64,000 nt of DNA, from NCBI RefSeq assembly GCF_013409995.1, contig NZ_JACCBX010000012.1, positions 81,549 to 145,548 on the forward strand. The letters run 5' to 3'. Both the position numbers and the translations under genes were made by a program. Origin of the DNA: Neobacillus driksii (GTDB taxonomy: Bacteria; Bacillota; Bacilli; Bacillales; Cytobacillaceae). The notes under the pieces were generated by a model. The model saw nothing but the letters and a program-made list of their open reading frames with translations. It did no database searches and was not told where the DNA came from. Position 1 is the first letter of the stretch; each line of letters begins with the position of its first letter. Shown one piece after another: positions 51,100-60,902 of this stretch.

Positions 51100-51818
51100 T
51101 CGAAGTGAAAAATTTAAAAAAGTCATTTGGAGCCAATGTGGTGCTAAAGGATATTAATGTTACCGTTAAGCCCCGAGAGGTTGTAGTTGTTATTGGTCCA
51201 TCTGGTTCTGGTAAATCTACTTTCCTGCGATGTATAAATCTTTTAGAATCAATAACAGATGGACATGTCTATATTGAAGGTATAGATATTACTGATAAAA
51301 AATCAGATATTAATAAAGTACGGACCGAAGTGGGGATGGTGTTTCAGCAGTTTAACCTTTTCCCGCATAAAAAGGTCATCGAAAATATTATGCTCGCCCC
51401 AATGAAGGTTAGAAATGTAACAGCTGAGCAAGCGAGAAAAAAAGGTTTAGAGCTTTTAAGAAAGGTAGGATTAGAGGATAAGGCTGAGACCTATCCTGAT
51501 TCCTTGTCAGGTGGTCAAAAGCAGCGTGTCGCCATTGCAAGGGCGCTTGCAATGGAACCAAAGATCATGCTTTTTGATGAACCAACCTCAGCACTTGATC
51601 CTGAAATGGTCGGAGAGGTCCTAGAGGTCATGAAACAACTTGCTAAAGAGGGTATGACCATGGTAGTCGTCACGCATGAAATGGGTTTTGCCAAGGAAGT
51701 GGGGGACCGCGTCATTTTTATGGATGGCGGGCTTATCGTTGAAGAAAATACTCCAAACCAATTATTTGATGATCCAAAGGAATCTCGAACCAAAGCCTTT
51801 TTGAGTAAGGTTTTATAA
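51096..51818 (+). CDS. Polar amino-acid ABC transporter, ATPase
   Basis: A 240-residue ATPase: Walker A GPSGSGKST, Q-loop VFQQFNLFPH, signature LSGGQKQRVAIARALAM, Walker B MLFDEPTSALDPEM and H-loop VVVTHEMGFA. It completes the transporter. Confidence 0.95.
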   Translation: MIEVKNLKKSFGANVVLKDINVTVKPREVVVVIGPSGSGKSTFLRCINLLESITDGHVYIEGIDITDKKSDINKVRTEVGMVFQQFNLFPHKKVIENIMLAPMKVRNVTAEQARKKGLELLRKVGLEDKAETYPDSLSGGQKQRVAIARALAMEPKIMLFDEPTSALDPEMVGEVLEVMKQLAKEGMTMVVVTHEMGFAKEVGDRVIFMDGGLIVEENTPNQLFDDPKESRTKAFLSKVL

Positions 51819-51850
51819 AAACAGGAAGGCTCCATGCCTCCCTGTTTTTT
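51817..51850. terminator. Bidirectional terminator
   Basis: ACAGG-A-AGGC (51821-51830) pairs with GCCT-C-CCTGT (51836-51845), flanked by A- and T-runs. It ends the transporter operon and the convergent gene. Confidence 0.85.
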
Positions 51851-51858
51851 GCTATTTT

Positions 51859-52368
51859 CTATATTTCAAAATCAAACACGTCGACAATCTTATCTGCTTT
51901 TATACGATTTTGGCAAAGTCTAAATAGTTGGTCAAAGAATCCTTCTATGTCTAAAGGAGATGCAGGAATTTTGATATTTACTTTTCTTGAGCCAAACATT
52001 TGCTTGAAATAGGCTTTTCTTTGATCGTTTTTTCCGTCACGTTTTAAAGGATTGTACATCCACGTGATATGCGGGATGCCATCTATTTCTTCAATGACCC
52101 TGAGCTCCGCTGCTGTGGTTGATTTATTATGCAGGTAAATGACTAAATAATAGTTGTCATTGCGGTGCCAATCGAGGAATAAAAAATAGTAGCTAGTATC
52201 ACTTTCGAGAGAAGTAATCTCAAAACCTGCTTCAGATTGTTTACCATTTGTCCATTGATGAAAACCAGGTAATGTTCCATTTACTGTTTCTATTATTTTA
52301 ATATCATATTTGGCCGTTTTTGACTTTTTAATCAAATCTGCTAAAAATACAGCTTCAATCTTTTTCAA
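51859..52368 (-). CDS. Uncharacterised protein, 169 aa
   Basis: A cytoplasmic protein with alternating strands and aromatic residues (SYYFLFLDWHRNDNYYLVIYLHNKS) and a C-terminal LDIEGFFDQLFRLCQNRIKAD helix. No family recognised. It starts at TTG 52368 with AAGGAGAA 6 nt upstream. It is divergent from the GTPase gene, 219 bp apart. Confidence 0.65.
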   Translation of the reverse strand: MKKIEAVFLADLIKKSKTAKYDIKIIETVNGTLPGFHQWTNGKQSEAGFEITSLESDTSYYFLFLDWHRNDNYYLVIYLHNKSTTAAELRVIEEIDGIPHITWMYNPLKRDGKNDQRKAYFKQMFGSRKVNIKIPASPLDIEGFFDQLFRLCQNRIKADKIVDVFDFEI

Positions 52369-52587
52369 AGTAAATTCTCCTTGTGGCAGATTGGCAAAAA
52401 GTAGAAGTTTATTTGAAAGTATTGTATCCTAAATGAAATATAATTGAAACCAGAATAAAAAAATCGTTTGGTAGAATTGACATAATTGGGACTAAAAATG
52501 AGTCCGTAGTTCGTATTATATAAAGGAATAATTCTGCCTCTTTTCCATATGATGACAAAAGAAGTGGTGGTAATTGGAGGGACAGTC

Positions 52588-55341
52588 ATGACGTTAGAGA
52601 GTCAGTTAATTAACAAATCGTATTATCAAATGTATATAAATGAGCATGAGGATGTACAGCCGGTACGTGTTTTAGGTGATGCATATCAAGAAGAGCTTCA
52701 AAAAGATCTGCCTAATTTAACATCTATTCGCTTTGCTCAAGGTGAAATTTACTTTCATAATCGGGACTTTGAAGCAGCTATTTTTAAATGGGAGAATATT
52801 ACTGGAGAACTTGAATTATGGGCTAGGAAAAATATTGCCGATGCCTATTATGAATCAGGTCTTCTCTCAAATGCAGAGGATCTTTATCTTTCGATTGAAA
52901 CCAATAATCTTACATTGAAGACAGAAGTGGCTCTGCAGCTTTTTTCACTCTACATTGATCGGGGAAAGCGTGAGGAAGCAGTTGAGATAATTAAAAGAAC
53001 GATTGATTCAAACCCAGATTACCCAAATGTGACTGTTATTGCACGCTCCTATTTTGAGGATCAGCAGGATTGGAATAATGCGATCGAGCTTGCCGTAAAT
53101 GAAGCGAAACGGACAGGTTTAATCGATTGGTTTGAAACTGTGAATACGTATATAAATAAAAACCTTACAAAAAACTATAATCCAAATTACTTTATACAAG
53201 CAATCTTTGAATTGTATAGCTTGGACAAGAATAAGTTTGAAGAACTTACAACTTCCCTTTGGAAAAGTTACAAAGACGAAGATTCATATTTTACATGGCT
53301 GAGAGAGGTAAATCATCTACTATTAAATATCGATATTAGCCGAGATTTTCATTTTGAATCTCTTTCAGAGCTGCATTATCAAACTTATTTTCATTTAATA
53401 AATGGGGACTATTCCATTAAAACGCTGGAAGATCTAGTACCAGATCTGTTAACCAACTGGCTGCGTTTGTCTATTCCGAAGCATAAAGTTATAGTATCTG
53501 CTGCGGTATTGTCATGGAATGAGCTTTTTCCTACAAGTATAAGCATATCCATTGTCAGTGAGGCTGAAAATCTAATTGGTGAAACAGATAGCAATATTGA
53601 CGAGTTAGAAGAGAGTTTAAGTCTCTTTGAGGCGATTATTAGTTGGGCAAAGGCAAATGACATGGGTGAAAATAACCACCTAAAATGGATGGTTCAACAA
53701 TTAAATGAATTTGACACCCATCATCTATTTATTACAGGCTTAAGTGGAAGTGGAAAGTCTACTTTTGTTAATACAATATTAGGTGAAGAAATTCAGGATA
53801 GCCCAACGTCATCACTCGTAATGTTTAAAGATTTTGAGGATCTGAATATTTATGAAATAACTGATCATGAAACGATTAAACTCGAGAATTTTACGCATTT
53901 TCAAGAGCGGATGGATCGACGCCGGAATGCACTTGAGTCAATTATCGAATTTCAACAGCCATTTCCATTTTTGTATGAGCAAAAGCTTGCATTAATTGAA
54001 ACGCCAGGATTAAAAGGCAGTTATCAAGAGCGGTATGAAGTACTGCAATATATTCAAATGGCCGATACGCTATTATTTGTCTTAGATGCAAATGCCCCAT
54101 TTACGGAGTTAGAGAAGGGTGTTCTTTCACAAATTAATGAGCTTGCACCGGATATTCCTGTCCACTTTCTCTTAAATAAAATGGATACCATTGTTAATGA
54201 ACAGAACGCAATTAGAATTTTCGATGAAACAAATTCGAAGATTCAGTCTTACTTACCTGAGGCACAGGTATTTGCCTACTCCTCCCAGTACGAAAGGGGA
54301 CAGCAATTAGTTGAATTAAAGGGCTTTATCCAATCAATCAAGGATACTAGAAACATAGCAGATAAGCGCTTGGCTAAGCTTTTATTCTTCATACGGACTA
54401 CAATTTCCAGGCTGCTGCAAAAGAGAATTGATGTTGAGAATCAATTAATTGAGTCGGTACGCTGGAATGAAGAAGTTGTAATGAAACTAAATGGAGCTCT
54501 TAATCAAGTAAAGGACGCTGAGGCGCAAAAAATCAAAGCGATCACAAGGTCTTACCGTGGCATCAAGGAAAGCATCCAAAATGAAATTTCTATCGAAGTA
54601 CCAAAAATACTTCAGGAATGCTCGGATTTAATCAAAGAAGACAGCAACATTAGTACGATCCATATCGAGCTAAATGATGTGATGAACAATAGAATACAAG
54701 ATTACCTGGAGCGCGAGGTAATGCCGAAATATTATTCATCACTTCAAGAATGGATTACCAAGAGTAAAGAGGAATTCGAGCAAGGACAGGGATTTTTAGA
54801 TGAGATGGCAGAAGGTTTAAATAGCTTATATGGGGAAGAGCGAATTAGAACTGAATGTGACTTTAAAGTACTTGATGATTGGCGCCGGGATACGGACCGA
54901 ATGACCAGCAGGTTTCAATTAGAAAAGGTAAATATCTTACTTCGCAATACCCCGTCACAGTTCTTATTAAAAAGTGCTGGAAAGCTTTTTGGGGCATTAT
55001 CTCAAAATAATGCGATGCTTTATAATAAATATAAAGCCTTTGTGAAAAATGATAGCTATTCTGAATCAACTGAGATTGTTATTCAACGCTTTTTCCAGCA
55101 GTTTGAACTCTTTGAAAAATCACTGGAAAGAGACATTACGTTGTTCTTCAGACAGCCACTGAAGACCCTTAATGAAGCGATTGAAGAATCACTTTCTCAA
55201 ATATCGACAAATCAAGATATTTTGAAAAAGATGAATACGAACCCAGAAATGTTCCGTGATCCATTGACACTATTTGAAGTTAGACTACGTCAATTTGAAT
55301 GGGCCACAATAGCAGGCAAGGGTGTACACACGACTTATTAA
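52588..55341 (+). CDS. TPR-dynamin-like large GTPase, 917 aa
   Basis: N-terminal ~370 residues are helical with TPR-like pairs (IRFAQGEIYFHNRDFEAAIFKW, VALQLFSLYIDRGKREEAVEI). A GTPase follows: P-loop GLSGSGKST (384-392), a G3-like ETPGLKG (471-477, Glu replacing the usual Asp), G4 NKMD (530-533). After it come ~330 residues of long helices (IDVENQLIESVRWNEEVVMK, EEFEQGQGFLDEMAE), like the stalk of dynamin-family proteins, with no clear membrane segment. GGAGGG supports ATG 52588. A lone gene with its own terminator. Confidence 0.85.
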   Translation: MTLESQLINKSYYQMYINEHEDVQPVRVLGDAYQEELQKDLPNLTSIRFAQGEIYFHNRDFEAAIFKWENITGELELWARKNIADAYYESGLLSNAEDLYLSIETNNLTLKTEVALQLFSLYIDRGKREEAVEIIKRTIDSNPDYPNVTVIARSYFEDQQDWNNAIELAVNEAKRTGLIDWFETVNTYINKNLTKNYNPNYFIQAIFELYSLDKNKFEELTTSLWKSYKDEDSYFTWLREVNHLLLNIDISRDFHFESLSELHYQTYFHLINGDYSIKTLEDLVPDLLTNWLRLSIPKHKVIVSAAVLSWNELFPTSISISIVSEAENLIGETDSNIDELEESLSLFEAIISWAKANDMGENNHLKWMVQQLNEFDTHHLFITGLSGSGKSTFVNTILGEEIQDSPTSSLVMFKDFEDLNIYEITDHETIKLENFTHFQERMDRRRNALESIIEFQQPFPFLYEQKLALIETPGLKGSYQERYEVLQYIQMADTLLFVLDANAPFTELEKGVLSQINELAPDIPVHFLLNKMDTIVNEQNAIRIFDETNSKIQSYLPEAQVFAYSSQYERGQQLVELKGFIQSIKDTRNIADKRLAKLLFFIRTTISRLLQKRIDVENQLIESVRWNEEVVMKLNGALNQVKDAEAQKIKAITRSYRGIKESIQNEISIEVPKILQECSDLIKEDSNISTIHIELNDVMNNRIQDYLEREVMPKYYSSLQEWITKSKEEFEQGQGFLDEMAEGLNSLYGEERIRTECDFKVLDDWRRDTDRMTSRFQLEKVNILLRNTPSQFLLKSAGKLFGALSQNNAMLYNKYKAFVKNDSYSESTEIVIQRFFQQFELFEKSLERDITLFFRQPLKTLNEAIEESLSQISTNQDILKKMNTNPEMFRDPLTLFEVRLRQFEWATIAGKGVHTTY

Positions 55342-55348
55342 TAAATGA

Positions 55349-55376
55349 AGGGTGCCTCAAGTGTGAGGCACCCTTT
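55349..55376. terminator. Strong terminator
   Basis: GGGTGCCTCA (55350-55359) pairs with TGAGGCACCC (55364-55373) over a 4-nt loop, followed by TTT. It ends the GTPase gene and the convergent DUF1761 gene. Confidence 0.85.
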
Positions 55377-55382
55377 ACCCAT

Positions 55383-55790
55383 TTAAACAAAAGCAGCAAT
55401 AATGATTCCCATAATCGTCAAGGCCACTACGTGATAGCCTGCACTAATGAAGAATAAAGTGTAGTTACGATTCTCAAAGAAAGTAGGAGATAATTCTCTA
55501 AATGCAGCAATTAAACCAATCAGAAATCCGAATAAAGCTCCATCTAAAATCGTCACTGTATCTAATAACTGAATAAAAAGGGAAAGAACAACTGCAGTGA
55601 AAATTCCTCCGAGTGTGGTTAATCCGTATCCCACATAGGCTCCTTTTGGGTCAATATCCTCCATTTTCTTACCTAGAGCTTTTACCCAAATGTTAGAAAA
55701 AAGAATAGGAGAATACCAGAGTGCTCCGATCACCATATTGGCTACAACCGCTAGAATGATGGCTAATATACTTATATTTGTGAACTCCAA
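55383..55790 (-). CDS. DUF1761 family membrane protein
   Basis: A 135-residue, four-helix membrane protein: ILAVVANMVIGALWYSPILFSNIW, the family signature, then GYGLTTLGGIFTAVVLSLFI and AAFRELSPTFFENRN. Function unknown. Starts at TTG 55790, with AAAAGGGG upstream. Confidence 0.88.
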   Translation of the reverse strand: MEFTNISILAIILAVVANMVIGALWYSPILFSNIWVKALGKKMEDIDPKGAYVGYGLTTLGGIFTAVVLSLFIQLLDTVTILDGALFGFLIGLIAAFRELSPTFFENRNYTLFFISAGYHVVALTIMGIIIAAFV

Positions 55791-55915
55791 TCCAATTACC
55801 CCTTTTGTATTCCTATTTTTGGTGAATTATATCATGATATTTTTATTAAAACAAAATTCCTATAGAACTTGTTTAAAAGAAAGGGCTGCTATTAGAAATA
55901 GTGGAACCCGAGTAT

Positions 55916-56854
55916 CTACAAGCCTTTTTCCTCAAGCAATTTGAGCAATAGATCTGGTCGATTTGTCAAAATACCGTCAGCCCCTGCGTCAATCAGTTTT
56001 TCCATGGTTTTTGGGTCATCAATCGTCCAGTAGTGAATTTCCAATCCAAGACGGTGTGCCCCATCAATTAACCTTTGGTCTGTTAAATCAAAGCCGCTGT
56101 CCTCGACGGGGATTTGGAAAGCATCGACTGTTGGCACATAAAGATTTCGCAGAAAAAATTTATGAAAGACAACAAAGCTTTTAACCTCTTGTCTGCCAGC
56201 TGAAATGGCGACACGACCTTTTGCGTACTTTTCAAATGTTTGTAGTATTTTTTGGTCGAATGACCCAATGATAATTTTTTCTTCCATGTGATATTTTTCG
56301 GTGAGGTCCCATAATTTCGAAGCAATTTCCTCTATTCTTTCAGGCGGGTTATCATCTTTTATTTCTATTTCTATTTTCATGTCATTGAATGTTTGAAACA
56401 ACTCTTCGACCGTTGGGATATAGACACCGTTACCACGGAAACTATAGTTGCCTTCTAAGTCTTTAAAATGGTACCCTGCATCAAGCGATTGAAGTTCTGC
56501 TAAAGTAAGGTCTGCTACATTGCCCTTTCCGTTGGTTGTCCGGTCAACGCTTGGGTCATGAATCGTAACTAAATGACCATCCTTGGTAATATGTATATCC
56601 GTTTCAAGGACATCGACCCCCATGTCAGCGGCATTTCTAAAGGCAGCCATTGTATTGGAAGGTGCCAACAACTCACCGCCTTGGTGAGCAATGACTAATG
56701 GACGAGTATGATTAAAGAAGCTTTTCTGTTTGATTGGTTTAACCGGGAATAAATTAGTGACTAACAGGAAAATGGCAATAGCCGCAACTACCATTTTTAA
56801 AGATAGCAGTACTGTTTTCTTTCTCCACGTTTTCTCTATTGGGGCCTGTTGCAT
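55916..56854 (-). CDS. Glycerophosphodiester phosphodiesterase, membrane-anchored
   Basis: A 312-residue GDPD: N-terminal membrane anchor (about residues 15-37), then VIAHQGGELLAPSNTMAAF, VLETDIHITKDGHLVTIHD with the catalytic HD, and C-terminal YWTIDDPKTMEKLIDAGADGILTNRPD. It hydrolyses glycerophosphodiesters, probably on the outer face of the membrane. It is 15 bp downstream of the dehydrogenase gene and likely co-transcribed. Confidence 0.92.
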   Translation of the reverse strand: MQQAPIEKTWRKKTVLLSLKMVVAAIAIFLLVTNLFPVKPIKQKSFFNHTRPLVIAHQGGELLAPSNTMAAFRNAADMGVDVLETDIHITKDGHLVTIHDPSVDRTTNGKGNVADLTLAELQSLDAGYHFKDLEGNYSFRGNGVYIPTVEELFQTFNDMKIEIEIKDDNPPERIEEIASKLWDLTEKYHMEEKIIIGSFDQKILQTFEKYAKGRVAISAGRQEVKSFVVFHKFFLRNLYVPTVDAFQIPVEDSGFDLTDQRLIDGAHRLGLEIHYWTIDDPKTMEKLIDAGADGILTNRPDLLLKLLEEKGL

Positions 56855-56869
56855 AATAGTGCTCCTCTA

Positions 56870-57832
56870 CTAATAGCCTTTAGAAAAATTTACATGATTA
56901 ACCGAAGGTTGGTTACCGGAAATATAGTTTTTTAAGTTTGGAAGTAGGACATCTTCAATTACTCTTTGATTATAATGTTCTGTTGAACCCGCAGTGTGCG
57001 GAGTAATAATTACATTTTCCATTTCCCATAATGGACTATCCCCGCTTAATGGTTCCTGTTCAAATACATCCAAACCTGCACCCGCAATGATTCCGTTCTG
57101 TAATGCTCTAATCAGGTGGTCTTCAACTACAATTTCACCACGCCCAATATTGATAAAGAAAGCGGAAGGTTTCATTAGGTCGAATTTTATAGCATCAAAT
57201 AAGTGTTTGGTATCTTTGGTTAGTGGAAGTGTGACAACTACATAATCACAGTTTGGGAGCACCATGTCTACTTGATCTGTGGAGTACATTTCATCGACAT
57301 ATTCATGTGGTTTTCCAGAATGGCGAACCCCTAGTACCTTCATACCAAAGGCTTTAGCAATCTTTGCAGTTTCTTTGCCAATGGCTCCAACACCAATTAC
57401 TCCAATCGTTTTTTCGTGCATTTCTAGATTAATGCCGGAATGGTGCCATTTCTTTTCTTGTTGATTTTTCACATATGTATGGATTTTTCTTGTTAAACCT
57501 AGCATTAATGCAAAGATACTTTCAGATATAGGATAAGCATGCACGCCATTAGCGCTTGTTACAATGATGTTCTTGGATTCAAGGGATTCAAGCGGCAAGC
57601 TATCAACACCCGCACTCCAGGTTTGGAGCCACTTAAGCTTTGACTGGGGAGCAAGACACTTTTCTTCCATTCCTTTTTTCCAGCCTGCAATAATTTCAGT
57701 GTCATGTAAATGTTCCTGCCAAATATCTCTATCATTACCTGCAATGATTGTCCAATCAGGGATTATTTCTTTTATCTGTTCTATTAAATTCTGATGTAAA
57801 TGATGGGTAATAACGATTTTTCTCTTTTGCAT
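56870..57832 (-). CDS. D-2-hydroxyacid dehydrogenase family
   Basis: A 320-residue NAD(P)-dependent dehydrogenase. Seen: nucleotide loop GVIGVGAIGKETAKIAKAFG, INIGRGEIVVEDHL, GAGLDVFEQEP and catalytic His in ITPHTAGSTEHY. It resembles glyoxylate/hydroxypyruvate-reductase-type relatives; the substrate is not predictable by eye. AGGAAG precedes the ATG. Confidence 0.9.
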   Translation of the reverse strand: MQKRKIVITHHLHQNLIEQIKEIIPDWTIIAGNDRDIWQEHLHDTEIIAGWKKGMEEKCLAPQSKLKWLQTWSAGVDSLPLESLESKNIIVTSANGVHAYPISESIFALMLGLTRKIHTYVKNQQEKKWHHSGINLEMHEKTIGVIGVGAIGKETAKIAKAFGMKVLGVRHSGKPHEYVDEMYSTDQVDMVLPNCDYVVVTLPLTKDTKHLFDAIKFDLMKPSAFFINIGRGEIVVEDHLIRALQNGIIAGAGLDVFEQEPLSGDSPLWEMENVIITPHTAGSTEHYNQRVIEDVLLPNLKNYISGNQPSVNHVNFSKGY

Positions 57833-58017
57833 ATACTTCCTCCATTTGCCTTCATATTACATATATTTATGATACCTGAATTTGCTGAAAAAGGTAACGA
57901 TTACAAAAGAAAAATAGCGAAAGCGAGACCAAATTCGTATTTTTATTTCTACTGTTCTGTGCTATTATTTAGTGATACGAAATAAATTGAATTTTTCCTC
58001 TCGATAGGGGTGTTATC

Positions 58018-59205
58018 TTGAAAGAACGTTTGTGGACTAAATCTTTTATTATGTTGATGGTTGGGAATCTGTTTGTATTTATGTCCTTCCAAATGCTTAT
58101 TCCAACCTTACCGCCTTACATAAAATCCATAGGTGCATCTGGAGTGGAAATTGGTCTTGTTACTGCATTGTTTTCAATTGGTGCTGTGCTCATAAGACCC
58201 TTTATTGGTTACATGCTCGAATACAAACAAAGGAAGGCACTTGTATTAATTGGGGCAATCATATTATTGATTATTACCGTCCTATACCCAGTTTCAAGGA
58301 TTGTCGTGATATTCTTGTTTATCCGTTTTATCCATGGTCTTGCATGGGGCTGGTCAACAACGGTAAATGGAACGGCAGCAGTCGATGTTATACCATTTTC
58401 ACGGCTGGGTGAAGGAATGGGTTATTTTGGGCTTTCAACCACTATCGGTTTCATTATTGCTCCTAGTCTAGGAATCTTTTTATATAATGTTACCTCTTTT
58501 ACTAATCTCATTATTATTTCAGGCATATTAGGATTTATTTCTGTAGTCCTGCTTGCCCTTGTACGCTACAAAACACCTGAAGCGGTATTAAAAACAAAGA
58601 AGGAAAGTCTTAAATTTTCCTATCTGGGTTCACTAGTGGAGAAATCGAGCTGGTACCCATCTTTTATTACCATCATTATTTGTCTGGGTTATGGTTCAGT
58701 CTCAACCTTTATCGTAATCTACGGGGAAGAAAGAGGCATTGACCAAATCTTTTTATTCTATATTCTTAATGCTATTGTTGCTACAGCGGCTAGACCGTTT
58801 GCGGGCAAGTGGTTTGATGAAAAAGGTCCGATTGCCATGGTCTACTTCTGTATTGCAGCTACCTTTGTTGGGTTGTGGGTCCTTTCCTTTGCACAAACCA
58901 ATTTCATGCTTGCCGTAGCAGGTGGATTATTTGGACTCGGTTTCGGCTGTGCCTTACCAACCTTACAATCCTGGACCTTATCCATGACACCCGAAAATCG
59001 AAGAGGTGTGGCCAATGGAATGTTCTTTTCATCAATCGATTTAGGAATTGGATTAAGCGGTCTTATCTTCGGAACAATAGCCCAATTCACTGATACGGCT
59101 AATCTCTTCCGGATAAGTAGCCTATTTTTAATCATGGCTATCGTTTTAACGATAATGGAAGTTAGGAAAAAGAGAGTTACTCCGAAGGAAAGAATTGTTT
59201 CATAA
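58018..59205 (+). CDS. MFS transporter
   Basis: A 395-residue, twelve-helix major facilitator. IRPFIGYMLEYKQRKALVLIG is the loop 2-3 motif and GLGFGCALPTLQSW and NRRGVANGMF lie in the second half. Drug- or metabolite-exporter-like; substrate unknown. Starts at TTG 58018 with AGGGGTG upstream; a hairpin terminator follows. Confidence 0.88.
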   Translation: MKERLWTKSFIMLMVGNLFVFMSFQMLIPTLPPYIKSIGASGVEIGLVTALFSIGAVLIRPFIGYMLEYKQRKALVLIGAIILLIITVLYPVSRIVVIFLFIRFIHGLAWGWSTTVNGTAAVDVIPFSRLGEGMGYFGLSTTIGFIIAPSLGIFLYNVTSFTNLIIISGILGFISVVLLALVRYKTPEAVLKTKKESLKFSYLGSLVEKSSWYPSFITIIICLGYGSVSTFIVIYGEERGIDQIFLFYILNAIVATAARPFAGKWFDEKGPIAMVYFCIAATFVGLWVLSFAQTNFMLAVAGGLFGLGFGCALPTLQSWTLSMTPENRRGVANGMFFSSIDLGIGLSGLIFGTIAQFTDTANLFRISSLFLIMAIVLTIMEVRKKRVTPKERIVS

Positions 59206-59207
59206 TA

Positions 59208-59244
59208 AAAGGTCAGTCCTCTAGTGAAAGTGGGGCTGACCTTT
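59208..59244 (+). terminator. Terminator after the MFS gene
   Basis: AAAGGTCAG pairs with CTGACCTTT, followed by TTT. Confidence 0.8.
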
Positions 59245-59340
59245 TTTATTTGATAATTTTTTGCTAAAATATTCTAAATATTCTACATCTTTGTTACAAT
59301 AAGTTGGGGTGATTTTTTTATTAAGAGGAGGAAAACAAGA

Positions 59341-60864
59341 ATGAATATCGGTAGTCTTTTATCTCATAATGCCAGTAAGTACCCAGAATTATTAGCCATC
59401 GAATGCGAAGGCCGCAATTATACCTACCGACAATTTAATGAAGAGGTAAATAAACTTGCACATGGTCTACTAAAAATGGGGATCAATAAGGGCGATAAAA
59501 TTGCCTTGATGATGAAAAACTCCGACCACTATGTATTTACTTTTTTTGCTATCACTAAAATCGGTGCAGTTGCAGTACCCGTTAATTTTCGATTAACCTC
59601 CTCCGAAGTTCACTACATACTACAGCAATCAGAAGCAAAGTTAGTGGTTTGTGATCTTGAATTTGAAGAAATCATTACCACAGCAAAAGAGGATAGTGAT
59701 GTTCGGGAGGTGATTACCATCGGCGAACCACGAACACTTGGCTACCTCTCTTATGAAAGCGCTTTATCCGCGAATAAAATTGAACCCGAGGTGGAGGTTT
59801 CTGAAGAAGATGATTTAGAAATCTTATATACCTCAGGAACAACAGGGTGGCCGAAAGGAGCATTGTTTGATCATAAGAGGATTTTTAATGTAGGAATTTC
59901 TGTAACCATCAATATGGGATTGCGTCCACATGAGCGTATTCTTCATGTAGCACCACTTTTCCACTCTGCACAGTTAAATCTTTTCCTTATTGCAGGTGTT
60001 GCCTTAGGGGCAGCACATATCATTCATCGTGATTTCCATCCAGTCAAAACGCTTCAAACCATTCAAGAACATAAAATAACCCATTTCTTTGGTGTTCCAG
60101 CCATGTTTAATTTCATTTTACAAGTTCCCAATGCAGCAGATTTCGATTTATCCTCCATCAAAAGATGTGGGTATGGTGCAGCACCGATGGCACCTGAGTT
60201 AGTAAAGAAGAGCATTCAATTGTTTAAAACCGATCAATTTTATAATCTTTGTGGCTTAACTGAAGGCGGACCTGGTGGAATCCTTCTCGATCCAGAGGGT
60301 CATAAGCTTCATTTAGGCAAGGGAGGAAAACCTATCTTTTTAACAGAGACGCGTGTGGTCGACGAACAAGGAAATGACGTAAAACCGGGTGTAGTCGGTG
60401 AATTCATTATTAAAAGCCCGATGGTAATGAAAGAGTACTATAAAATGCCAGAAGAAACGAAGAGCACCATAAAAAATGGCTGGCTTTATACCGGTGACTT
60501 AGCAGCGATTGATGAGGAAGGCTATATCACCCTTGTTGATCGTAAAAAGGACATGATTATTACCGGCGGTGAAAATGTTTATTCTGTTGAAGTAGAAGGA
60601 GTTCTTTTCGAGCATCCAGCTGTATTAGATGCAGCCATTATTGGCTTGCCTGACGAAACCTGGGGTGAGGCGGTATGCGCCATTATTGTTCCAAAAGAAA
60701 GGGCTGTCATTAATGAAGAGGAGTTGAAAAGCTTCTGCCGTCAAAAGCTAGCTGGATACAAGGTTCCAAGACGGATTTTTATTGAACAGCAGTTACCAAG
60801 AAATGCTTCTGGGAAAATATTAAAATATCAGCTTCGACAAAAATTGACTCAAGTCAATGCTTAG
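59341..60864 (+). CDS. Acyl-CoA synthetase (AMP-binding), 507 aa
   Basis: An ATP-dependent CoA ligase: P-loop-like ILYTSGTTGWPKGALFDH, FYNLCGLTEGGPG, NGWLYTGDLAAIDEEGYITLVDRKKDMIITGGENVYS and C-terminal LPRNASGKILKYQLR with the catalytic lysine. Probably activates a fatty or aromatic acid. AAGAGGAGG precedes the ATG. First of a three-gene set with acyl-CoA dehydrogenase and a second ligase. Confidence 0.92.
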   Translation: MNIGSLLSHNASKYPELLAIECEGRNYTYRQFNEEVNKLAHGLLKMGINKGDKIALMMKNSDHYVFTFFAITKIGAVAVPVNFRLTSSEVHYILQQSEAKLVVCDLEFEEIITTAKEDSDVREVITIGEPRTLGYLSYESALSANKIEPEVEVSEEDDLEILYTSGTTGWPKGALFDHKRIFNVGISVTINMGLRPHERILHVAPLFHSAQLNLFLIAGVALGAAHIIHRDFHPVKTLQTIQEHKITHFFGVPAMFNFILQVPNAADFDLSSIKRCGYGAAPMAPELVKKSIQLFKTDQFYNLCGLTEGGPGGILLDPEGHKLHLGKGGKPIFLTETRVVDEQGNDVKPGVVGEFIIKSPMVMKEYYKMPEETKSTIKNGWLYTGDLAAIDEEGYITLVDRKKDMIITGGENVYSVEVEGVLFEHPAVLDAAIIGLPDETWGEAVCAIIVPKERAVINEEELKSFCRQKLAGYKVPRRIFIEQQLPRNASGKILKYQLRQKLTQVNA

Positions 60865-60902
60865 CGGGTAAGCGGTACTAATAGAAGGTGAGGCGTTCCA
60901 AT

